A DNA stretch of 64,000 nt from Zygnema cylindricum (GCA_037447655.1 JBBHKE010001973.1:525954-589953); one strand, 5' to 3'; shown: positions 44,878-58,100, counted from the stretch's first letter. Numbers and translations: made by a program. The notes: a model not told the origin generated them from the letters alone.

Positions 44878-45761
44878 TAACCCACAAAATTAGCAGCGTA
44901 TGTAAAGCCTCTAGGATAATATTTGCCCCTTTCACTTTCTCACTCAATAAGTGCCGCCCAGGCACACAAATATTAGGACCACCCTCACCCCTGTGAGGAT
45001 AAGACTCCCGTGAGTCAAACGCATAAAGAATCACTAAATTTGCTCCCCTGAAAAATAAGTTATGGCTGGCCAAAGATGGCCTATAAATACAAAAGGTCAT
45101 CTGGAGAGAGGAGCCTCAAACACGCTAAGTTCCTTAACTCCTACTCACAACTACCTACTACTCTAACCTAGGCCAATCAAAAGAGTGTATCGTACAAGAA
45201 GGTACAGTGTGCCGATTATACTTCTTGTACGACCTTTGTACAATATGGCCTTCTAGTTGACACTTGTCAACTTGGGAGCCATTGTTCCTCCTCTCATCCT
45301 TTCCGGTGTCCAATGACGTGTCGCCACGTGGCACAACGCGTTGCTATGTCAAAAAGCCGCTGAAGATTCATTCAGGTTTGGCGGGGGCGACAACGTCCGT
45401 CCGATAATGTATTTTACACGGTTAGATTCGCGTCCGCGAGCGTTGTTTGATTATAGATGACATTTTGTCAATTTTGGTATGTTTAAGTGAAAGTAACATT
45501 TGGCGTTACACTTTATTAGATTACCAAACCACATACGCGTATCGTTTCGTGAACGCCTAAATGGTTAAGGCGTACGTCTACATAGTACCCTGCAGAACGA
45601 GATTCAAATCATATTTAGGGCAACATTTTGGCAATCTATCAATCTGTTTGCCCGTCTGCTTGTTTCTTTCTGACTATGGCGGCAACCATGGTGACTCTCT
45701 CTCTCTCTCTTCACTCTAGAGTCTTAATTAAGAAGTGAATAATAATCACTTTTTTTCAACA
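44858..45761 (-). repeat. 5' LTR of F
   Basis: 904 bp. Carries the gag ATG (44875-44877) and the plus-strand tRNA-like block (45551-45611). F1 resembles this copy more than the 3' LTR, which has a small private deletion near 39597. Confidence 0.9.
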
Positions 45762-45766
45762 CATAG

Positions 45767-46180
45767 AAATTCAAGTTTTAGCCCCACCATCTAGGGTGCC
45801 TATGTTTGATTGAACATATTTCATTATTGGGGATTTATGATGGAGGGATTGCTTTTCGAAAAGCACTTATGGGGAATTGTTTTGGGACAAGTGAGGTGTT
45901 TGCCACCTGGCTTTGGTGGAATTCAGTTTGGATATTCATCTTGGGCTTCCAAGAAAACCAAACGGAGATGAGATGCAACGGAAGGTGAAAAGGAAATTAT
46001 TGTTATAGGAGAGGGAAAAGGGGAGAAGGGAAAAGGAACACCTATGGTGAGGGGAGCTAGGCTCTCGGCTACAGTTCCACTTGTATGGGTTATAACTAAA
46101 CCAAAAATTGAAGAAAATGACAGTAGAATTTGGGAGTGTAAAAACATTATAGCAAAACATCTCATACTTAGAAACGTGAC
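45767..46180 (+). pseudogene. E2 LTR end and gag fragment
   Basis: After the last LTR bases (to 45773) comes a damaged primer site (AGTTTTAGCCCCACCA), then gag text parallel to element A: CACCATCTAGGGTGCCTATG, LLFEKHLWGIV-like codons and RGARLSATVP, EENDSRIWE, AKHLILRNV. It ends abruptly at a Gypsy junction about 46180. E is the closest relative of A in the window. Confidence 0.75.
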
Positions 46181-48716
46181 ACCCCCGGCTAATCGGATGT
46201 ATAAAATGAGTTACACCGAATTAGAAGAACTAAAAAAACAACTTGCGGAGTTGGTTGAAGCGAGAGCAATCGAACCAAGCAAGTCACCGTGTATAACCCT
46301 CGTCTTCTTCGTGAATAAGAAAGATGGAGGGTTACGTATGTGTGTGGACTACTGAGCACTAAACAAGTTAACAATTAAAAACGCGTATCCTCTACCAAGG
46401 ATAGATTAATTGTAGGATTGGCTAAGAGAATCCAAGTATTTTTTGAATATAGAATTGCGAAGCAGATACCACCAGATTAGAATTGTCGAAAAAAATGTGG
46501 AGAAGATTGCATTCCGGACCCGGTACGGTCATTTCCAAATTTTGGCTATGCCTTTTGGAGTAAGGAACGCATCGGCAACCTTTATGCATTTAATGAATTC
46601 TATCTTTCGGCAATATTTGATCGCGTTTTTCATAGTTTTTCTAGACGACATTTTAATGTACAGCAAGACCTTGGAAGAGCACATAGTGCACTTACAAACA
46701 GGCTTACAAGTCCTTCGAAGAACAAGTTGTACGCGAAGAGGAGTAAATGTGACTTCTTGAAGGAGAAAATTGAGTTTTTGGGTCATGTGGTAAGCCAGGA
46801 TGGGATCTATTCCTAGCTTACCCCATCCAAGTTATCTATCCTAGAATTAAACTAGGGCAGTCAAAGTGTGGCCGCACTCAACTAACGTTACGGAGTTGCG
46901 AAGCTTTCTTGGATTATGCTCTTACTATCGCCGATTTGTTGAAGGTTTTGCAAAAATCGTTGCTCCTCTCACGAATCTACCCAAGAATGACATGGCCTAT
47001 GAATGGAAAACGACGCAAGGGGCAACCTTTGACACGCTAAATCAGCGGTTGGTTACCTCCCCTGTGTTAGCTGTTCCGCACTTGAGTTACCTTAGACGAT
47101 AATTACTGACGCTAGTGATACGGCTATTGGAGCGATTCTTATGCAAGATCATGGGAAAGGCTTACAACCTATTGCTTATGACAGTCGGAAGTTAAAGGCA
47201 GCGAAACTCAATTGGGCCACGTATAAGAAAGAGACGTTTGCTATTATTAATGCTCTTGAAGTATGGAAGTGGTATGTTGAGCGAAAGCCGATCACTGTAA
47301 TCATAAATCACCACGCGTTACAATATCTCGAAACGCAACCCAAATTATCAAAGAAACAAGTCAGGAGGATGACCTTTCTTCAGACCTTCGGACCTGAGTT
47401 AACTATCGAATACAAACCGGGTAAGACAAACTCGACGGATTCCTTGTCGAGAAGACTTGGTGTCGCTGCGCCAATGACGAAGCAAGTATTACAACAATCG
47501 CATGAGCAAAGCGGGTATGCTGGAAGAAAGGACACCGCAGCAACGGATAAAGCGCAAGAGCAGAAAGTCAGCGCAGTGACAAGCACGTTGCAAGTGGACG
47601 AGCAATGGCTAAATAGGATTAAGGCCGCATACAACGACGATGATACGATCAAGGAATTGGTCAAACGGAAGATCTTCATTCGAATCGCCAACAACATGTG
47701 GCAGTACAGACCGAGTCAGACAACCCGACTTTATGTTCCGACAAACCTAGAGTTACGTCACACAATACTTAAATTCAGACATGACGAGCCGCTCAGTGGT
47801 CTTTTCAAACGAGATAAAACAACTGCACGTGTCAGTGAGGTGTATTATTGGCCGAACATGACTCGAGCCATTGCGAAATATGTCAAAACGTGTGACTCGT
47901 GTAACTTGAACAAATCGGAGGCGGGTAGTCAAGGACTTTTACAACCTTTTCCGATACCGTCAGTGCCCTGGGGAGCGATTTCAATGGACTTTATTGTAGC
48001 ACTTCCAACGACACCAGAAGGATATGACTCTATATTCGTCTTCGTGGATTACCTTACAAAAATGGCCAATTTCCTACCTATGACAACGACAACTACATCT
48101 CGGGACGTGGCAAATCAATTATTTCAAGAGATTTTTTGGCATCATGGACTTTCGAAAGAGATCGTAAGTGATCGTGATAGAAAATTTGTCTGTCACTTTT
48201 GGAGGAATCTGTTCAAGTTGTGTGGAATGCAGCTCGCCATGTCCACAACGTACCACCCTCAAACAGATGGTCAGACGAAAAGAGTGAACAGAACGTTGGA
48301 GGAGGCTTTAAGATCTTATGTATCAATGTACCAAAGAGACTCGGTGAACCATTTGACAGCGATTGAGGTAGCATACAATAGTGTTGTGCACTCATCGACT
48401 AACACTGCGCCTTTCTCTCTCAATGGGCGACAACCTACCCTTCCCCATAATTTATTGGTCACCAATTGCCCTACACCGGCCGCTATGGACTTTGCGCGGA
48501 AGTTGCAAGTGATTTTGGATAAGGCGGCGAAGGCCCTCCAACAAGCAAAAGATCGCCAAAATTCACAAGCCGATGCTCATCGAAAGGACATCAACTTTCG
48601 TGTGGGAGACAAGGTTCGCCTAAACATGGCGAACATGTCATTACCAAGTGCGCTTTTAACGAAAATAGCGCCAATTTTCACGTGACCATTCACCATCCTT
48701 TCCAAAGTGAATGACG
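46181..48716 (+). pseudogene. Ty3/Gypsy pol (RT, RNase H, integrase), 5'-truncated
   Basis: RT begins at MSYTELEELKKQLAELVE, with KSPC...FFVNKKDGGLRMCVDY and a stop at 46354-46356, then KIAFRTRYGHFQILAMPFG and the catalytic FLDDILMYSKT (about 46640-46670). RNase H/connection: FLGLCSYYRRFVEGFAK, TDASDTAIGAIL and YKPGKTNSTDSLSRR. The zinc/integrase part has RHDEPLSGLFKRDKT, TCDSCNLNK, MDFIVALPTT, VSDRDRKFVCHFW, TYHPQTDGQT and VNRTLEEALR. A 514-codon frame, 47141-48685, covers RNase H and integrase. It ends in PFTILSKVND, where LTR J cuts in. The 5' end joins E2 gag; the 3' LTR lies at 50834. Confidence 0.88.
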
Positions 48717-49368
48717 TGAAACTCTGAGACCTCCATAAGTCCTCAGAGTGGACAGCTTCCAAGAAGCCTCTAGGATAATCCTGACCCCTTTGTGTTTAAG
48801 CAAAAATAACTGCCACCCTGGCAGACAAAAACTCTGACCACCTTCACCCTTGTGAAGACAAGACTCCCCTGAGTCGATAGCAAAAAGAATCTCTGAATTT
48901 GCTCCCTGAGCAGTAAGTTATGAAGGGTCAAAGTTGACCTTTGGTACAGAAGCTCTCTGGGAGAGAGGGTCCTATCTCCTAATTTTTCTAAGTCCTATCT
49001 CTCTCACAGACTCTATCTACTGATGTACGGAACCAATCAGAATACAGTTCCGTACGCAAAAGTACAGCTGCCGGTGTACTTTATGTACGAACATTGTACA
49101 ACATGTCCCAAATGTCGACACATGTCATATCCGGATTCGGTGCCGTAATCTCCGGAGATTCCACGATCCAACGTAATTTCGCCACGCGTCATCCGATGTG
49201 GCGATGACCACAAACCGCCGAAATCTTCCTCCGCGATCTCGGCGCTAATTCTGGCCGTCCGATTAGAATCTAATTTAATCGTAGCCGTAATAAATACATG
49301 CGCGATATTGATTTTGTGAATGTACCGAATTCCGTACTTATACATTACCGGATCTATGTATACCGTAC
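48717..49368 (-). repeat. Copia LTR J (C family, minus), inserted in Gypsy
   Basis: Starts TGAAACTCTGAGACCTCCAT (reverse of the C LTR end) and follows the C LTR for about 650 bp, with six GTAC cores between 49023 and 49110. The rest is hidden by the assembly gap. Confidence 0.8.
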
Positions 49369-49378
49369 NNNNNNNNNN
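49369..49378. other. Assembly gap (10 N)
   Basis: Ten undetermined bases. The true distance may differ, and the join inside LTR J is unverified. Confidence 1.
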
Positions 49379-50833
49379 AGAGAAAGTGAAAGGGAAAAGC
49401 AAAGGGGAAGGAGTGCAGCCTCCTGCTTGTGTAGTAGGGGTGAATCTATAACGCGGAGCCGGAAGAAAAACCTCGAGATACTTCTGACGAGCAGCCGCCA
49501 TGAGAGGAATAAACCTAGGGAGTAGTGGAGGTCTACCGAAGTTCTTTCTGTACATTTATTATTTGAGTGTTTCTACAGAGTGGGTCTTCTCGGAGTCTGT
49601 GTGAATCTCCGGTATTTATGGGGTTGATTTAGTTTAAGCTTAAAAACCCAGTTACATCCAATCGGTTTTTAGTCCGGTGGACAATCTACCAACTCCCATG
49701 TATTGGCTTCCATGATAGAGGCCATTTCTTCATTGATGGCAGTGATCCACCGGTTGATTTTTGGGGTATTTATGGCCTCTAAGTGTGTCTGAGGCTCTTC
49801 TGGGTGAGACATCTTTGTGAGTTTATTATTTACATGTCTTTCTTGAAGCCATCTGGAGGTGATGAGGGATCCAAATAAGGAGAGTACCGCCGACGAGCAG
49901 TCTTCATAGAGCTCCAAAAAGAAGGCCGAGGCGCAATATCTAAGTGGGGATGATGTGTTCGTCCTCCGACGTGAGGAAGGGGAAACGAAAAGGGAAAGTG
50001 AAAGAGAAGAAGAAATGCCTGACTATCTTTTCCCACACCTACCGACCTAAGATTTATCGATCTCGCCTTCAGCTTTGCTAACGCTATTAATGGGATCCTT
50101 CGGAGTGGCCAGCAGCGTGGCGCACAAGAAGATATGGAGAACCAATCAATATATCTAACAGTGTGCCATCACACCCGGCATGGTATTTCATGAGGACGAA
50201 GGACATGGGGAACAATCATAAGGGTTATGCGCAATAAAACCCTCATGTACTACCGTTCGTAGAGGTGGTCGAGGACCACTACCGGTATAGGGTAAACGTT
50301 CCAGGATTCCTCCACCATTACCAATCATGAAATTTCAGCCTACACGACATCATTTCGCGGGCGGTAGTCACAGCAGAAGTGCAAACACTCAAGTTAGCCC
50401 GGAAAAATGGCCTGCAGCGAGCCCGAGCTGTCACAGGCAGGTTTCCTTCAAATTGAGGAAAGTTCCTCGGTGGGAACCGGTAAACGACGCAGCAGCAGAG
50501 GCTTTCCAAATCGCAGCACCGGAAGCTCCCCAAAGTCTAGGGCCAGAAGCATCTGCACCCGAGGCCGCTCCTCCACAGCCAGTAGAGCTAGCGACTGCAC
50601 CGGCAGAAGAAAGGGGACCAGCCACGGGAGCGAATCGTTAGGAGACGTTTGGCAGCGGCGGATCACCACATCGCACTCTAAGAGACTTGGTGTGTGCAGC
50701 TCCATAACAAATTGGATACCCTGCGGGAAGAATTTGAGGAGTAACGAGAGGAAACCTACGAAATGTTTCGTCAGCTCTGGTCGCCCTGAGTAAGTACCAT
50801 TCAGCGGGACACTGAATCGTTAATGGGAGGCAT
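49379..50833. other. Chimeric block between J and the Gypsy 3' LTR
   Basis: Two flanking parts (49379-49627 and 49851-50040) carry purine-rich GAAAGTGAAAGGG text on the plus strand and no recognised protein. Between them is a 223-bp piece of F-type pol. 50300-50800 has overlapping Ala/Pro-rich and Ser/Arg-rich frames, perhaps the tail of the Gypsy internal region. Not resolved. Confidence 0.4.
49628..49850 (-). pseudogene. Captured fragment of F-type Copia pol
   Basis: Close match to 41881-42105 of F (start of [29 protein letters not shown], then KMSHPEEPQTHLEA). Only this 223-bp piece is present, with no LTR at either end. Confidence 0.8.
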
Positions 50834-51340
50834 TGTAACAGGGTTATAAAACTATGAACAGTATAGGTTGCAGTTGCGGTTTAGAGCAGCGCATCTGCGA
50901 TGCAGACGAGCGTTGTATAGCAGCGGAACAACGCAACGTAGCTTTATAGCAGCGTAGCGTAGCAACATAGGGACGCAGCGTAGCAACATAGCAACGCAGC
51001 GTAGCAGTATAGCAACGCCGCATAATGTAGATTTGACTACATGGTTCTACAAGATAGTTGGATAGATCGTGGTTGACCTAGAAGGTCCATGTGTACATTA
51101 AGATAGGACCTAGTTGACTAGCAGTTGATTAGTTTAAATAGTCCAGTAGACCTAGTCAACAGGAGTCTCTTTTGAGTAGACCTTCGCAGCGAGCTTTCAA
51201 CTTGTAATCTACTCTCGAATAATAAAGCTCAATCTTTTATCCGTGTGTGCTGTGTACTGTTGCTTTTGCTTCGAGGAGATCCTCGGAGTCTTTCCGCTGT
51301 GAATTGTTGTGTGTTGTGGGTTACTTTGTCTTCTTTTACA
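50834..51340 (+). repeat. Gypsy 3' LTR
   Basis: 507 bp from TGTAACAGGGTT to TTCTTTTACA. It has a TATA-like TTTAAATAG near 51134, AATAAA near 51220 and, at 50940-51020, tandem GCAGCGTAGCAACATAGC repeats. It lies inside the end of K pol. Confidence 0.7.
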
Positions 51341-52359
51341 ATGCCCAACCGAGTTCTTTCTCCCAAAGGAATATTTTGTAAGGAGAAGTGTGGACTGAAG
51401 CAAGAAGTAGATTAGAAAATTGGGGGAGTGTTGAAAAGAGTAATTTCTAAGTTATATATTTTCTATCCGTGTGCAAATTTTCTCCTCCAATACTCGACGT
51501 AGTCACTGAAGACATCAGACAGCCATGGCTGTCTTTAGGTAGCCAAAGCGACACACTGAGGAAGGAGGCATTTTTGTTGCTCCCCAAAAGGTATGTGACT
51601 TGACGAAGATTCGATCATGATTCCTAGAGCGTCACCGCCTGTCAAATAGTTGATCGCCTTATCCGCCAAGTCGTAGAAGAATCCATACATGACTAGGGCG
51701 TGATATTTATTTAAACATCAATGTGGCGACTTATCCATTTAAGTGAACCAACTCGCAAAGACGCACTTGTTAACCAAAGGAATACGGACGCAAAATCGAA
51801 ACATGTAAAATATATTGATTAGATGGTCGTCGTTACAGCCGCCAACCCGGAATGAACTTTTGGCAGTTTTGAGAGACAACCTCACGGGATGCCACGTGGC
51901 GCCACATCATTCAACACCAGAAAAGGATGAGGAACCATAGCTCTCGATTTGACAAGTGTCACCTGGAAGGCCATATCGTACAATGGCCATACAAGAAAAA
52001 CATTGGTCACTGTACCTTCATGTACTGTATAGTGTTCCTATTGTTCTAAGGTTTAGTAGAAGGTAGCTTTGAGTAGACAGACCAAGACTTAGTGAAATTT
52101 AGGCACCTCTCTCTGAGAGAGCTTGTAACTATAAAGGTCATCTTTAACTAATCATAAGTTACTGCTCGAGGGAGCAAATTCAGAGATCTCTTTTGCGTCT
52201 TACTCAAGGGAGTCGGGCCCTTGTAGGGGTGAGGTTGGTTAGAACATTTGTCTGTTTTGGCATCTTTTGTTTAGTGGGAAAGTAAAAAGGGCAAATATTA
52301 TCTTAGAGGCTTTACATAACGTGCATACTCGATCAGCCAATGGAGGCCACAAAGTTACA
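51341..52359 (+). mobile_element. Copia element K, pol tail and 3' LTR
   Basis: 51341-51415 encodes the last 24 residues of Copia pol (IFCKEKCGLKQEVD then stop). A polypurine tract AAATTGGGGGAG ends at 51428. The LTR is 51429-52359 (TGTTGAAAAGAG...AAAGTTACA). LTR-end codons ATGGAGGCCACAAAGTTACA match the gag start of the lineage. Minus-strand tRNA-like block: GGCGGATAAGGCG (51652-51664) and ATGATCGAATCTTC (51605-51620 region). It is inserted in L. Confidence 0.78.
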
Positions 52360-52904
52360 TCGATAACAACACTACCAAGTGATTCTTTCCCCTCTATTTT
52401 GTGTTTGAATTCCATAACAGTAGCACTCCCCTTTGCATCTGACATGCTAAACCTCTCAAGCATGTTCCCAATAGCCTCCTTCTGTGTCAAATAAATTACT
52501 CTATGTTTTCTATCCGTTTATACATAAATTCTCAAAATGTACTTAGCCACTTTTCAATCTTTCATTTCAAACCGAGAATTAAGAGTTGTTTTTATTTTGT
52601 TAATTTTATTAATAGATTTGATTAGAAGCAACAAATCATCCGCATAAATAATTATATATATAACTCCATCTTTCCCTTCCATTACTTAAACTGAATTATC
52701 TGAATTAATTTTAGTAAAACCAAGATTTGTCAAAATTCATCGAGTTTTAGGTACACCTGTTGTGGAGCCTGCTTCAGACAATAAAAGGCTTTCAACAGTT
52801 TACAAAGCATATTTTCTTTCCTTTGTTTTTCTGCATACCCATCTTGGTGCTTCAAATATATCACTTCCTCTAAATCCCCATGCAAGAAAAGTTGTTTTCA
52901 CATA
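52360..52904 (-). pseudogene. G-type Copia RT remnant L (minus)
   Basis: Parallels G at about 37006-37520: KEAIGNMLERFSMSDAKGSA, then the ILGIQ, VDDLL and LYGLKQAP regions with frame changes. Interrupted on the left by K. Confidence 0.75.
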
Positions 52905-53952
52905 TATGGCGGACTCGGATTTTAGGTGTTCTTATGTGTAACACTGAAATTGTTGCTTAATTGTGTGACGATTGGATACGCTGACAATTGCCGTGACGGC
53001 TGTCAACATCTACAGTTTGTGATGACGCTCGTTATTTTTTGTAAATGCGTGTGAAGTCGCATGGTTTACCATGACATTGTAGACGTATCGTCTTCAAACC
53101 TCTGTCGTCTAATGGTTGAAGGAGATGCGTTCTTTGACCCTCCTGTCCGGTCGACGTGAAATGGCATCAGAATCTTAAGACCTTTACAAAAAAATAACCT
53201 GTATCGGACGGAAACGGACAAATCAAATCAAATTGTGTACTTTTCCGCGTCGTATTACACACAAACAGATAAAACATAGTGAATCGTGTACATTTCCTCG
53301 TCGCTTGAAATCGTTTGAAAATTTTGAAAAAGTTTGACGCATGCTGATTTGTGTTCTTATTTATTTAGCAAAAATAATTTGTTTTAAAACACATCGCTGA
53401 TGTGTTTTAAAGAAAATTTTGAAGATGACTGCGTGGTTCACACTTGGAAAAATGGCAAAACGATGTCATAAATTTTGGGATCCGTAGGCCAAATTTCAAA
53501 AAAAGACAAAAAACGCGGCGGTGACGGTTGGGACGGTAGGTTTTGACCGTTTTGGAGCATAGCGGCGGACAAAAGATGTAGTTTTAAGCGTCAAACCTCG
53601 ACAGCTGCGGATAGCAAACGGCAACTGCCGTCCGCCATCGAACATCATGTTCGGAATGCACTTTTTCGTTTTTGAAGAATTTCAAAAACAAAGCGCACGG
53701 CCGTGAACCGTACAAGAATTCATTCCCTCGCAAACATATGAAGAAACTAGAGGACCAATCAGGTAAGAGAACATGTAATGTAAAAAAAAAAACACAGATT
53801 GTTTTAGGCATGTTTTAAGTTCCTCTACGATTATTTTCGGTGTGTACAAACGCTTGCGTGGCAGTACAATTTATTTTGGATGGCGTCGTACATATCATGT
53901 TCGCAAACCGCTTCCTTTTTTGTATAGACAAGTTGCTCATATCACGACACGC
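52905..53952. other. Nothing recognised
   Basis: Possibly host spacer; short frames only. The region before LTR D contains the truncated MITE M10. Confidence 0.4.
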
Positions 53953-53954
53953 TA

Positions 53955-54098
53955 CACCGTGAATCTTTATTGGCGTAATTGACGCTATTTAATGTACAAT
54001 TTTTTTTCCAAATTCTCAAATAGTTACATTATTCTGTTTTTTTTTTATGCCATTTAGGGTTTTTTTTCCAATATTTATCATTTAAATAGTTTGTTGTA
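53955..54098. repeat. CACCG-family fragment M10 (left end)
   Basis: CACCGTGAATCTTTATTGGCG after TA; cut off by the D LTR at 54099. Confidence 0.7.
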
Positions 54099-55136
54099 TG
54101 CAACCCTGAGACCTCCATAGGACCTCAGAGTAGGCAGCTCACACGAAGCCTCTAGGATAACCTTGACCCCTTTGTGTTTCAACACGAATAACTGCCACCC
54201 TGCCAAATAAACACTCTGACCACCTTCAACCCTGTGAAGGCAAGAATCCCTTGAGTTGATAGCAAAAAGAATCTCTGAATTTGTTCCCCTGAGCAGTAAG
54301 TTATGAAGGGTCAAAGTTGAACATTTGTACAAAAGCTTTGTGAGAGAGAGGGTCCAATCTATCAAATTTTTCTAAGTCCTATCTCTCTCTGAAACTCTAT
54401 CGATTGAAGTACGGCACCAATCATAATAGTGTATCGTACATAAAGGTACAGGAGCCGGTGTACTTTATGTACGGCCATTGGACGACATGGCCAACAAGTC
54501 GACACATGTCATTTTTGGATTCGTTCTTGGAATCCCCGTAGATGACGTAATCCAATGTGATTGTGCCACTTAGCGATTGATGTGACCCCAAACAGCCGAA
54601 AACCCATTCCGCGATCTCGACATGCTTCGTGGCTGTCTGATTAAGTCGGATTACAATCGTGGCCGTCATAAATACTTGCGCACTATTTCTTTCGCCTTCG
54701 AAACAAAATGCGTGGTATCCGTTTCGGATGTTATGTCGTCGTACATTACAAACTATATCTATGTCTAAATATCGCGTTGAATGAAAATAGCCTACGTGTT
54801 AACATTTAAATAACAATCAATCCTTATATTATATATCTGTGGTTTATACTAGTTGGCTAAGACTACCAGCTACAGGCTACCTTAGCGGAAGGCAGGTACC
54901 TGGTTCAAACCTTAGGTCCGCCAAGTTCATTTTGGTAAAACCTACCATCCTAATAGTTGTCCCCGTTGGGATAGGATAGGCGGCCATGGCTGTACCTCCC
55001 TCTCCAATTTTCAATGACTGCGACAAGTGTGGGAGCTGGAGAGAGGAGTTAGAGGCAGACTGCCTCTGCTTCTTTTCTGCATTTAACAAAACCTAGAAAA
55101 TACTAAAATAGCCTTTAGTTTTTACACTCCCCTTAT
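54099..55136 (-). repeat. 3' LTR of D
   Basis: Contains plus-strand tRNA-like text: AGTTGGCTAAGAC (54851-54863) and CTGGTTCAAACCT (54900-54912), and GTAC cores around 54410-54470. The end codons read MEVSGL instead of MEVSEF. Confidence 0.85.
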
Positions 55137-55159
55137 TTTCTAGTCACTCTTTATTTTAA

Positions 55160-58100
55160 GACCACACTTCTTCGGCAGAAAAATTAGTTAAGGGGAAGGA
55201 ACAGGTTTGGTCATCATATCTGCTACTATTTCACTATCTGGTTTATACTCCAAACTGATATCTTGTTTTCTACTTCTCTCTAACAAAGCTTAGTCTAATG
55301 TCCATGTGTTTGGCTTTAAAGTGATGTTTAGGATTGGCAGAAATGGCAATGGCAGCCTGATTATCACAAAACACTTTTTGGACACCACTCTTAAGATGAC
55401 CAAGCTCACCAAGCAAAGACTTGACCCACATTAATTATTTTACAGCAGAGCAAGAAGCCACGTACTTAGCCTCCATGGTGGACTGAGCAATGACCTTTTG
55501 CTGTTTGCTGCTCCTGCAACAAACCCTATCACCCACATAGAATACATATCCAGATGTGCATCTCCTCATAGGAGCATCCCCATAGCTGGCATCACTCCAA
55601 GTGGTGATGTTAGTAATGTTCCCACCCAAATGCAACCATAGATCCCTAGTCCATATGAGATATCTAAGGACTCTCTTAGTTGCATCCCAATCTTTGTTAG
55701 CTGGAGCATTCAGACTCCTACTTAGTACTCCTACTGCTGCGGCTATGTTTAGACGGGTATAATTCATAAAATATATTAGGTTGCCCACTACTTGTCTATA
55801 AGGGATGGTCTGCATAAATCTTTTCTCTTCCGGGCCTACCTCATCATCTAAGATTATAACTCCCTCTTCCTCACTCCCCTCACTTCCTTCCTTTAATTCC
55901 ATAGGAGTGGTACAACTATTAGCATTGTCCATGTGGAATTTTTCTAACATGTTTCCAATGGCCTCTTTTTGAGTTAATCTTATTATATTTCTATCTCTGT
56001 CTCTCTCTACCTGAATTCCTAAAATATACCTTGCTTCTCCCATATCATTTATCTCAAATCTTCCTTTTAAATCATTTTTCAACTTATTTATTTTATCCAT
56101 ATATTTACTTAAAACAAGCAAATCATCGACATAAAATGCAATAAAAATTATTCCTTCTTCATCTTCAAACAAATAAATTGAGTGATCTGAGCTGATCCGA
56201 ATGTATCGCAAACCTGTAAGAAACTCATCGAGCTTCTTGTTCCATTGTTGGGGCGCTTGTTTCAGCCCATACAAAGATTTGATCAATCGGCATACCTTGC
56301 TTTCCTCCCCTTGCTCCACAAATCCTTCGAGCTGTCGCAAAAAAATTTCCTCTTCCAACTCTCCATGTAGGAAGGCCGTCTTGATGTCAATCTGATGACT
56401 TCTATGTCTTTTGCTGCCACAATACTGAGAAGTATTCGAACCGAAGGAAACCTGACGACCAGAGCAAAAGTCTCCTCGTAGTCAATTCCCTCTTTCTGGG
56501 TAAATCCCTTCGCCACTAACCAAGCTTTGTAGCGCTCAATGGTGTTATCCAGGTTGAGTTTCAGCTTAAATAACCACTTACACCAAATTTGCTTCCAGTC
56601 AGGAGGACAATCCACCAATTCCCATATATCGGCCGCCATAATTGAGGCCATCTCCTCATTAATAGCTGTCTTCCACCAGTTTCTTTCAAGACAAGTCATT
56701 GCCTCATTGTAAGTTTGAGGTTCATCGGGGTGAGACAGTTTGGTTACCTTATTGTTAACTTGTCTCTCTTGTTCTTTTTTGCAGCTTCTTCATCCTCCCT
56801 CAAACTCGGTTGCCGGAATAGATGGCTCTCTTGGATTCTTCCGAACAGTTTATACTTCTCCCTTATCCCTTGATTCCGGGTCGATTTCCACCACGTCTTC
56901 CGCTTCGGTTGGAGTTAATATTAGGGGTTCCACATTTGGGTCCTTCTCAATGTGATCTGTGCCTGCAAGATCATCATCTTCTTGAAATCCTAGATAGTTA
57001 GGAAGCTCAAAGTCATGAGAATTTTCTGACTCAAATCTGATTTTGACTGTCTTTGTATGCTTAAAGGGATCTATAGATTTTCCTTCATCCATAACCACTA
57101 GATGCTTCACTAGGATAATATCCTCTCTTTTGAGATCGTAGACTCTATATCCTTTTACATCTTCATCATATCCTATTAGATATCCTGGTTTTCCTTTTGG
57201 GTCTAACTTCCAGTTTGACCGATCTGTGTCCAAACTGAACACTTGACTACAGAAAACCTTTAAGTGTGAAACATCTGGTTTTCGGCCTGTCCATCTCTCA
57301 TAGGGTGTTTGGCCTTTTACTGCTGAAGTAAGAACTATATTCTTGAGATAATTTGCACAGCTCATTGCTTCGGCCCAAAATTTCTTTCCTATCTTTTTAT
57401 CTGACAGCATACTACTAGCACTATCACTCATACTCGTAGCACTATCACTGAGTGTTCTATTTAATCTTTCAGCTACACCATTCTGCTCAAGATTTTCAAG
57501 AACTGTCCGTTGGTGTTGCACTCCATCTTCTCTCAGAAAATCCTCAAACTGATTATAGGTATTCTCTCCACCATTGTCACTCCTTACTCTATTGATTGAG
57601 GTTTTATGGATTTTTTCACTCCATGCTTTATATTGTTTAAAACATTCATGAGCCTTTGACTTATTTTTCAAAAAATACACCATGGAATACCGAGACCAAT
57701 CATCGGTGATAGTCATCATAAATCTCTTCCCCCAGGGTGATGGAACTTTGGCCGGCCCCCAAATATCTGTGTGTACTAAATCTATAATCTTTTCTCCCTT
57801 ATAGGTGGCAATTTTTGGGAAGGTTAACCTGTGTGCATTACCTTGAGCACATCCACTACAATCACTTAGATTCTCACTTTCACCGAAGTGAATCCCTTCT
57901 ACTACTCCCATCTTTTTCATCTCTTTTAACTTATCTAGATTCACATGCCCAAGCCTCTTATGCCATATCATAATATCATGAACACCAGCATAATAAAGTT
58001 TCTTCTTTTCATTGCTTAAAATCAGCCTAAACTACGTGGCTACCTTTTTCAGCAGTAAAATAAACTTCCTTCTCAAAACTATCAGTAAAGACTTTTTTCC

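Larger units (their letters stand above)
39573..45761 (-). mobile_element. Copia element F, complete but decayed (minus)
   Basis: 5' LTR 44858-45761 (904 bp) and 3' LTR 39573-40452 (880 bp), both TGTTGA...TTTCA read on the minus strand. The target duplication CATAG is at 39568-39572 and 45762-45766. The interior holds primer site, gag-pol and polypurine tract (40453-40465). It is inserted 7 bp before the end of the E2 LTR. Confidence 0.92.
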
